Positions 60,437 to 64,000 of a stretch of 64,000 bases of DNA are shown here, in pieces; position 1 is the first letter of the stretch, and every line of letters begins with the position of its first letter. The translations under genes and the position numbers were made by a program. Under the pieces are notes generated by a model that had not been told where the DNA came from, searched no databases, and saw nothing but the letters and a program-made list of their open reading frames with translations. The stretch comes from Streptomyces sp. SCL15-4 (lineage in GTDB: Bacteria; Actinomycetota; Actinomycetes; Streptomycetales; Streptomycetaceae), in the NCBI RefSeq assembly GCF_033366695.1, contig NZ_JAOBTQ010000001.1, positions 7,812,001-7,876,000 of the forward strand, given 5' to 3'.

Positions 60437-60720
60437 ACGCCGTCGGCCTCGGCGGTAGTCGGAAGTCCGGGCACCTCGGCCGGGTTTTCGACCGGTCGTT
60501 TCACCCGCGAGGACATCGTCGACCGGCCTGCGTACCGTGGCGGCCACGCCCCCATGGGAAGCTCGGCGGCGAGCCGTTCCGGCGCGGTCCGGTACGGCGT
60601 CGGACCGTCGGGCGGCCCGCGCGGGAAGCGCACCGCTCGCAAGCCGGGCGAGCGCCAGGACAGCCGTCGCCGCTCGCGGTGTACGGCGCGGCGAGTCCGC
60701 GTCGGGGCAGCGTCCTTGAG

Positions 60721-61194
60721 CTATGTCTCGCAGGCCTCCTCCAGATACGTGCGGGTCACCGCCGCCGCGCGGGTGAACCAGTCGGTGACGATCGAGATCT
60801 CGGCCGGGGTGTACTGGGCGAACAGTTCGGTGAGCCGCGCGTAGTAGGGGCCGTAGACGGTGCGGACCCGGTCCGCGGCGGCCGGGACGGCGGCGACGAG
60901 GACGCGGCGGCGGTCGGCGGGATCGGGCTCGCGGGTGACGAAACCGCCGCGCTCCAGGCGGTTGAGGATGCCGGTCACCGCGCCCGTGGTCACGTGGGCG
61001 CGGGCGGCCAGGTCGCCGGCGGTGACGGGGGAGTCCCCGGCCGCGAGCACATGGGCGAGGCAGATCAGGTCCATCATGCTCAGCCCCAGGCTCCGGGCGA
61101 ACTCCTGCTGCCCGACGATGCTGGTCGCGACGAGGTCGCCGAGTGCGCGGATCGTGTCTGAGGGAACGTCAGATCTCCACTGCGGGGCCTCCAT
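60721..61194 (-). CDS. MarR family regulator
   Basis: A 157-residue winged-helix regulator. Seen: GLSMMDLICLAHVLAAGDSP, AARAHVTTGAVTGILNRLER (recognition helix) and the wing VTREPDPADRRRVLVAAVP with the conserved DPxDRR. A palindrome in its promoter suggests autoregulation. Neighbouring divergent gene is a small membrane protein, a possible target. Confidence 0.9.
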   Translation of the reverse strand: MEAPQWRSDVPSDTIRALGDLVATSIVGQQEFARSLGLSMMDLICLAHVLAAGDSPVTAGDLAARAHVTTGAVTGILNRLERGGFVTREPDPADRRRVLVAAVPAAADRVRTVYGPYYARLTELFAQYTPAEISIVTDWFTRAAAVTRTYLEEACET

Positions 61195-61224
61195 TGCGAC
61201 TCCCTTGGTCCCTGGGATAGATTC

Positions 61225-61237
61225 CTTACTCGCTAAG
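61225..61237. promoter_or_regulatory. MarR-type operator
   Basis: CTTACTCGCTAAG, 4-base arms CTTA/TAAG, within an AT-rich patch (61220-61245) just upstream of the MarR gene. AT content here contrasts with the surroundings, as expected for a promoter. Confidence 0.6.
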
Positions 61238-61310
61238 TTATTTTAGGTCGAGTGCCGCGGTCCGGCCATGACGTGATCGGGCCGATTCCGGCGGCGCGAG
61301 GAGGGGGCAC

Positions 61311-61676
61311 GTGAGCGCACACGACGAAGGCCACACGGTGGCAGGATGGACCGGTTGCGCCGTGGCGACCATAGGCACCGCGGTGATCGGTGTCGGCGTC
61401 TGCGGCTGGCGCCCGGGAATCTGGCTGGGCCTGGCCCTCACGGTGGCGGCAGTGCTCGTCACATGGGTCCTCCACCTCGCCGGCTGGGGCAAGCCGCCGG
61501 GGGTACGGCCCGCCGGGCAGCACCCGCTGGGTGTGCGCGACCAGTCCGCGCGGCAGGGCCACCCCGGCTGTGTCGCCTGCAGGCTGGCCGGGCGACGCGC
61601 GGCCTGGGCGCGCGAGGCCACGGCGACCGTGCCCACCCCCGAGACGGCGGCCGCTGGCGCGGACGTGTCGTCCTGA
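61311..61676 (+). CDS. HGxxPAAW-like membrane protein
   Basis: A 121-residue membrane protein. It starts VSAHDEGHTVAGWTGCAVAT, a variant of the HGxxPAAW motif of a Streptomyces small membrane family, has two helices (TGCAVATIGTAVIGVGVCGW and WLGLALTVAAVLVTWVLHLA) and a CVAC pair in GHPGCVACRLAG. The GTG start follows GAGGAGGGGG. Family function unknown. Divergent from the MarR gene. Confidence 0.7.
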   Translation: MSAHDEGHTVAGWTGCAVATIGTAVIGVGVCGWRPGIWLGLALTVAAVLVTWVLHLAGWGKPPGVRPAGQHPLGVRDQSARQGHPGCVACRLAGRRAAWAREATATVPTPETAAAGADVSS

Positions 61677-61695
61677 GCGCCTGGTGAGTATCCAC

Positions 61696-61743
61696 GCCGG
61701 GTCCCGGCCGGCCGCCGGACGAGGCGGCCGGCCGGGACCCGGC
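61696..61743. terminator. Long bidirectional hairpin terminator
   Basis: Perfect 21-base arms (61696-61716 and 61723-61743; left arm begins GCCGGGTCCCGGCC) with loop GGACGA, between the convergent membrane-protein and TetR genes. Confidence 0.8.
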
Positions 61744-61835
61744 GCCTCGTGCGCGCCTCCCGCCTGAGGGCCCGCACCCTCCTTGCCCGTACGCCGCACG
61801 GCACGCGGAGGGCCGGCCGGGACGTTCTCGACGGC

Positions 61836-62450
61836 CTACTCGCCCGGCAGCGCGTCCAGCGCCGGCGCGATGACCGTGAAGCAGCGGTCGGTCAGTGCGG
61901 CGGGATCCTCCGTGCCGTCGCTCTCGCTCCACCGTTGCAGCACGGTGTGGAAGGCGGTCAGCGCCATGCCGGCGGCCAGGCGCGGGTACAGCTCCGTCGC
62001 CGCGTCGAGGCCGAGGCGTCCGGCCACCTCCGCCGCCAGCTCCTCGCGCCACTGGGCCTGCCGTTCGAGGAAACGGGCGAGCAGGGCCGGCGTCCCGAGG
62101 ATCAACTGCACGACTTTCAGGGTCCGTTCGGTCTCGCCCGCGCAGGCGTCGATGGACCGCCACACCGTGTGCCGCAGGGCGGTGGACGGCGGTTCCGGCG
62201 CCGGACGGCCCGCCAGTTCCTCCCGCATGGCCGCGCCCAGCCCGGTCAGGAACTGGACGACCACGTCCTCCTTGGACGCGAAGTACCGGAAGAACGTCCG
62301 CTTCGACACTCCCGCGGCGGCGGCGATCTCGTCCACCGTGACCGCGTCGAATCCGCCGCGCGCCAGCAGGCCCAGCGCCGCCTGGGTCAACTCGTCCGCG
62401 ACCAGCTGCCGCTTGCGCTGGGCCAGGGTTCCTACAGGGCGGGAAGTCAT
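61836..62450 (-). CDS. TetR family regulator of the SDR gene
   Basis: A 204-residue TetR regulator. HTH: VTVDEIAAAAGVSKRTFFRY near residues 37-56, then FASKEDVVVQFLTGLG; C-terminal domain with LGLDAATELYPRLAAGMALT. ATG 62450 is used; the upstream extension would cover the operator. Divergent from an SDR gene with a 7-base-arm palindrome between, so both genes are probably its targets. Confidence 0.9.
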   Translation of the reverse strand: MTSRPVGTLAQRKRQLVADELTQAALGLLARGGFDAVTVDEIAAAAGVSKRTFFRYFASKEDVVVQFLTGLGAAMREELAGRPAPEPPSTALRHTVWRSIDACAGETERTLKVVQLILGTPALLARFLERQAQWREELAAEVAGRLGLDAATELYPRLAAGMALTAFHTVLQRWSESDGTEDPAALTDRCFTVIAPALDALPGE

Positions 62451-62486
62451 CCACCCATCGTATCCGCCGTGCCGCAGCTGGCCCAG

Positions 62487-62504
62487 AGTGTCACACTTGA
62501 CACT
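62487..62504. promoter_or_regulatory. TetR operator overlapping the SDR promoter
   Basis: AGTGTCACACTTGACACT: perfect 7-base arms around CACT. It contains TTGACA (62497-62502), a -35 for the plus-strand SDR gene, whose ATG is 31 bases further on. Confidence 0.85.
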
Positions 62505-62532
62505 TGGTGACAGGTAAGGCACGGTGGGCCGT

Positions 62533-63468
62533 ATGACGAGTCAGAAGCGCTGGACCGCCGATCAGATCCCGGACCAGAAGGGACGGGTGTTCGTCGTCAC
62601 CGGAGCGAACAGCGGCCTCGGTCTGGCGACCACCCGGGCGCTCGTGCGCAAGGGTGCCCATGTGGTCCTCGCCGTCCGTGACGAGGCCAAGGGGCGGCGG
62701 GCGGTCGCGGAGGTGTCGGCCGGCGTGGCCGGGGCCCGGCTGGAGGTGCGGCGGCTGGACCTGTCCGACCCGGACTCGGTCCGCGCGTTCGCCGACCGGC
62801 TGCGCTCCGACGGTGTGCGCCCCGATGTGCTCGTCAACAACGCCGGTGTGATGGCGCCGCCGAGGACGCTCACCGAGCAGGGCCAGGAAGTGCAGTTCGC
62901 CGCCAACCACCTCGGCCACTTCGCCCTCACCGGGCTGCTGCTCGACCAGCTGGCGCAGGGAGAGGACCCCCGCGTGGTCACGGTGACCTCCACCAACCAC
63001 CGCCAGGGCAAGATGTTCTTCGACGACCTGACCGGTGAGCGCGCGTACTCGCCCATGGGCTACTACAACCAGTCCAAGCTGGCCAACGCCGTCTTCGGCT
63101 GGGAACTGCACCGGCGGCTGAGCGCGGCGGGCAGCCCGGTCCGCAGCGTGCTGGCCCACCCCGGTTACACGGCCACCAACCTGCAGACGGCCGCTCCCGT
63201 CGGCATGGTGAAATTCCTCTTCGGCCGCCTGCTGCTGCCGCTCGCCCAAGCCCCCGACCAGGGCGCCCTGCCCCAGTTGTACGCGGCCACCGCCGACGGT
63301 GTGCGCGGCGGCGAGCTGTTCGGACCGGACGGCATGGCCGAACTGCGGGGCGCGCCCAAGCAGGTGCGGCTGGCCCCGCGCGCCGCCGACCCGGCGACCG
63401 GCAAGCGACTGTGGGAGCTGTCGGAGGGGCTGACCGGCGTCCGCTTCGCACTCCCGGCCGCCGCCTGA
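62533..63468 (+). CDS. Short-chain dehydrogenase (retinol-dehydrogenase-like SDR)
   Basis: A 311-residue SDR with an N-terminal extension typical of the retinol dehydrogenase-like group. Seen: VFVVTGANSGLGLATTRALV, LVNNAGVMAPP, active-site region TVTSTNHRQGKMFFDDL, YxxxK in YYNQSKLANAVF and AHPGYTATNLQ. ATG 62533 is chosen over GTG 62524. Ends in a 20-base stem terminator. Controlled by the divergent TetR. Substrate unknown. Confidence 0.92.
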   Translation: MTSQKRWTADQIPDQKGRVFVVTGANSGLGLATTRALVRKGAHVVLAVRDEAKGRRAVAEVSAGVAGARLEVRRLDLSDPDSVRAFADRLRSDGVRPDVLVNNAGVMAPPRTLTEQGQEVQFAANHLGHFALTGLLLDQLAQGEDPRVVTVTSTNHRQGKMFFDDLTGERAYSPMGYYNQSKLANAVFGWELHRRLSAAGSPVRSVLAHPGYTATNLQTAAPVGMVKFLFGRLLLPLAQAPDQGALPQLYAATADGVRGGELFGPDGMAELRGAPKQVRLAPRAADPATGKRLWELSEGLTGVRFALPAAA

Positions 63469-63520
63469 CCGGATCCGGAGGCCGGTGACCACACCTTCGC
63501 CACCGGCCTCCGGATCCGGT
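63468..63520 (+). terminator. Terminator after the SDR gene
   Basis: Left arm 63468-63487 (ACCGGATCCGGAGGCCGGTG) and right arm 63501-63520 are perfect over 20 bases with a 13-base loop. Confidence 0.85.
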
Positions 63521-63744
63521 GCTTCCGCCGCCCCCGCCCCCGCACCCCGGGCGGCCGGCGCCCGCCTCGCCGCGGCACCGGCCGGGACGGCTTTGAGCTG
63601 CGGATTTTTTCCCGGCGGCCGTTTTTATCCCGCGGACCGGATGGACCAGGCCCCCACCGAAGTTTTCCGGATGATGACGCCTGTTTTACCGAAAGGGGAC
63701 GCATCCCTCGGACGGCGCATGCATCCGGAGCGTACTCGGCGGTC

Positions 63745-63790
63745 TGTGACCCAGGTCACAGCCGATATTTGGCCGGTTTCTTGCTAGGGT
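63745..63790 (+). promoter_or_regulatory. Crp-like site and extended -10 promoter
   Basis: TGTGACCCAGGTCACA (63745-63760) has perfect 7-base arms and fits both the TGTGA-N6-TCACA consensus and the Streptomyces Crp motif GTG-N6-GNCAC. TGCTAGGGT ending at 63790 is an extended -10 with TAGGGT. The site is about 25 bases upstream of the -10, suitable for class II-like activation or for steric block of the -35, 83 bases before the P450 start. Confidence 0.7.
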
Positions 63791-63827
63791 TAATCCGTCA
63801 TTTCAACGCAGTTCTACGGGGGTCGAA

Positions 63828-64000
63828 TTGACGGAATTGTCAAGCGTTGATGTCGCAGAACTTCCAGCTTTCCCGTTCATCGGTCCGGACAGCAATCCCT
63901 TCATTCCCGTCACACCGGACGACGAGGCCCGGCTGGGCGGGCCGATGGGCAGGGTCAGGCTCCCGTTCGGAGGCTGGGCCTGGCTGGTCACCCGGCACGA
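63828..64000 (+). CDS. Cytochrome P450, 5' part (runs off the window)
   Basis: Starts at TTG 63828 after an ACGGGGG site: LTELSSVDVAELPAFPFIGP, DSNPFIPVTPDDEARLGGPM and GRVRLPFGGWAWLVTRH. The order 'aFPF..NPF.P....L....P..RVRLP.G..AWLVTR' is the N-terminus of secondary-metabolism P450s of actinomycetes. No haem-binding region is in view. Upstream regulatory sequence is unusually rich (Crp-like site, AT-rich stretch). Confidence 0.8.
   Translation, partial: MTELSSVDVAELPAFPFIGPDSNPFIPVTPDDEARLGGPMGRVRLPFGGWAWLVTRH

Noticed and set aside
1..64000. CRISPR array, tRNA or rRNA genes, complete insertion sequence
   Set aside because: No regularly spaced identical repeats, cloverleaf-like segments, rRNA signatures or transposase frames were recognised.

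Overview
The window is about 73% G+C, with nearly every third codon position G or C, GTG and TTG starts, 4-base ATGA gene overlaps, Tat signal peptides, a perfect CebR-type operator and many TetR regulators. This points to a Streptomyces or a very close actinomycete. The content (regulator-plus-oxidoreductase pairs, tailoring enzymes, exporters and at least six decayed genes) looks like a chromosome arm rather than the conserved core. I see no rRNA, tRNA, CRISPR array or complete insertion sequence.

Layout. 29-5235 (minus strand) is a compact RiPP-like operon: MFS exporter, S9 prolyl-oligopeptidase-type peptidase, a 39-residue candidate precursor peptide and a cobalamin-dependent radical SAM C-methyltransferase. 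A 36-base perfect hairpin lies between the peptide and the radical SAM gene. It is the best candidate here for an undescribed system. 5604-8952 holds a divergent metallo-beta-lactamase-fold hydrolase/HxlR pair, a lipoprotein, a small Tat-exported protein and a RimK-like ATP-grasp ligase. 9604-11388 is a divergent HxlR/MFS pair around an inverted repeat. 12069-12962 is a pterin-dependent aromatic amino acid hydroxylase. 13145-20792 is a run of TetR regulators paired with an alpha/beta hydrolase, an aldo/keto reductase and a TetX-like flavin monooxygenase, several with clear palindromic operators.

20823-25575 contains a Nudix pseudogene, a nucleotidyltransferase, a DUF1963-like protein and an operon of a sigma factor with two small partners. 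25753-28102 is a secreted cellulose-binding glycoside hydrolase under a CebR box, followed by a broken EamA transporter. 29249-32806 is a complete class I P450 system (P450, 3Fe-4S ferredoxin, ferredoxin reductase, TetR). 33480-36159 carries an exported protein of unknown function behind a G-rich repeat tract, then tandem isochorismatase-like hydrolases divergent from a GlxA-type regulator. 37336-41881 is a UDP-glucose dehydrogenase / glycosyltransferase / 14-TMS exporter set that would make UDP-glucuronate, attach sugar and export.

42168-47578 has more regulator modules (TetR, ArsR/VOC, TetR with an SDR remnant, aldo/keto reductase, SDR). 48039-50251 is a small operon of a 48-residue peptide, a CHAP/peptidoglycan-binding protein without signal peptide, and a DUF6528-like protein. 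It is divergent from a 1272-residue HTH-nSTAND-WD40 protein. 54392-63468 contains an EamA transporter, a MazG-like protein, a Tat alpha/beta hydrolase, an ABC-F remnant cut at its Walker A motif, an alpha-hydroxy acid oxidase with an Lrp regulator, a MarR regulator, and a TetR/SDR pair. The window ends inside a second P450 gene preceded by a Crp-like site.
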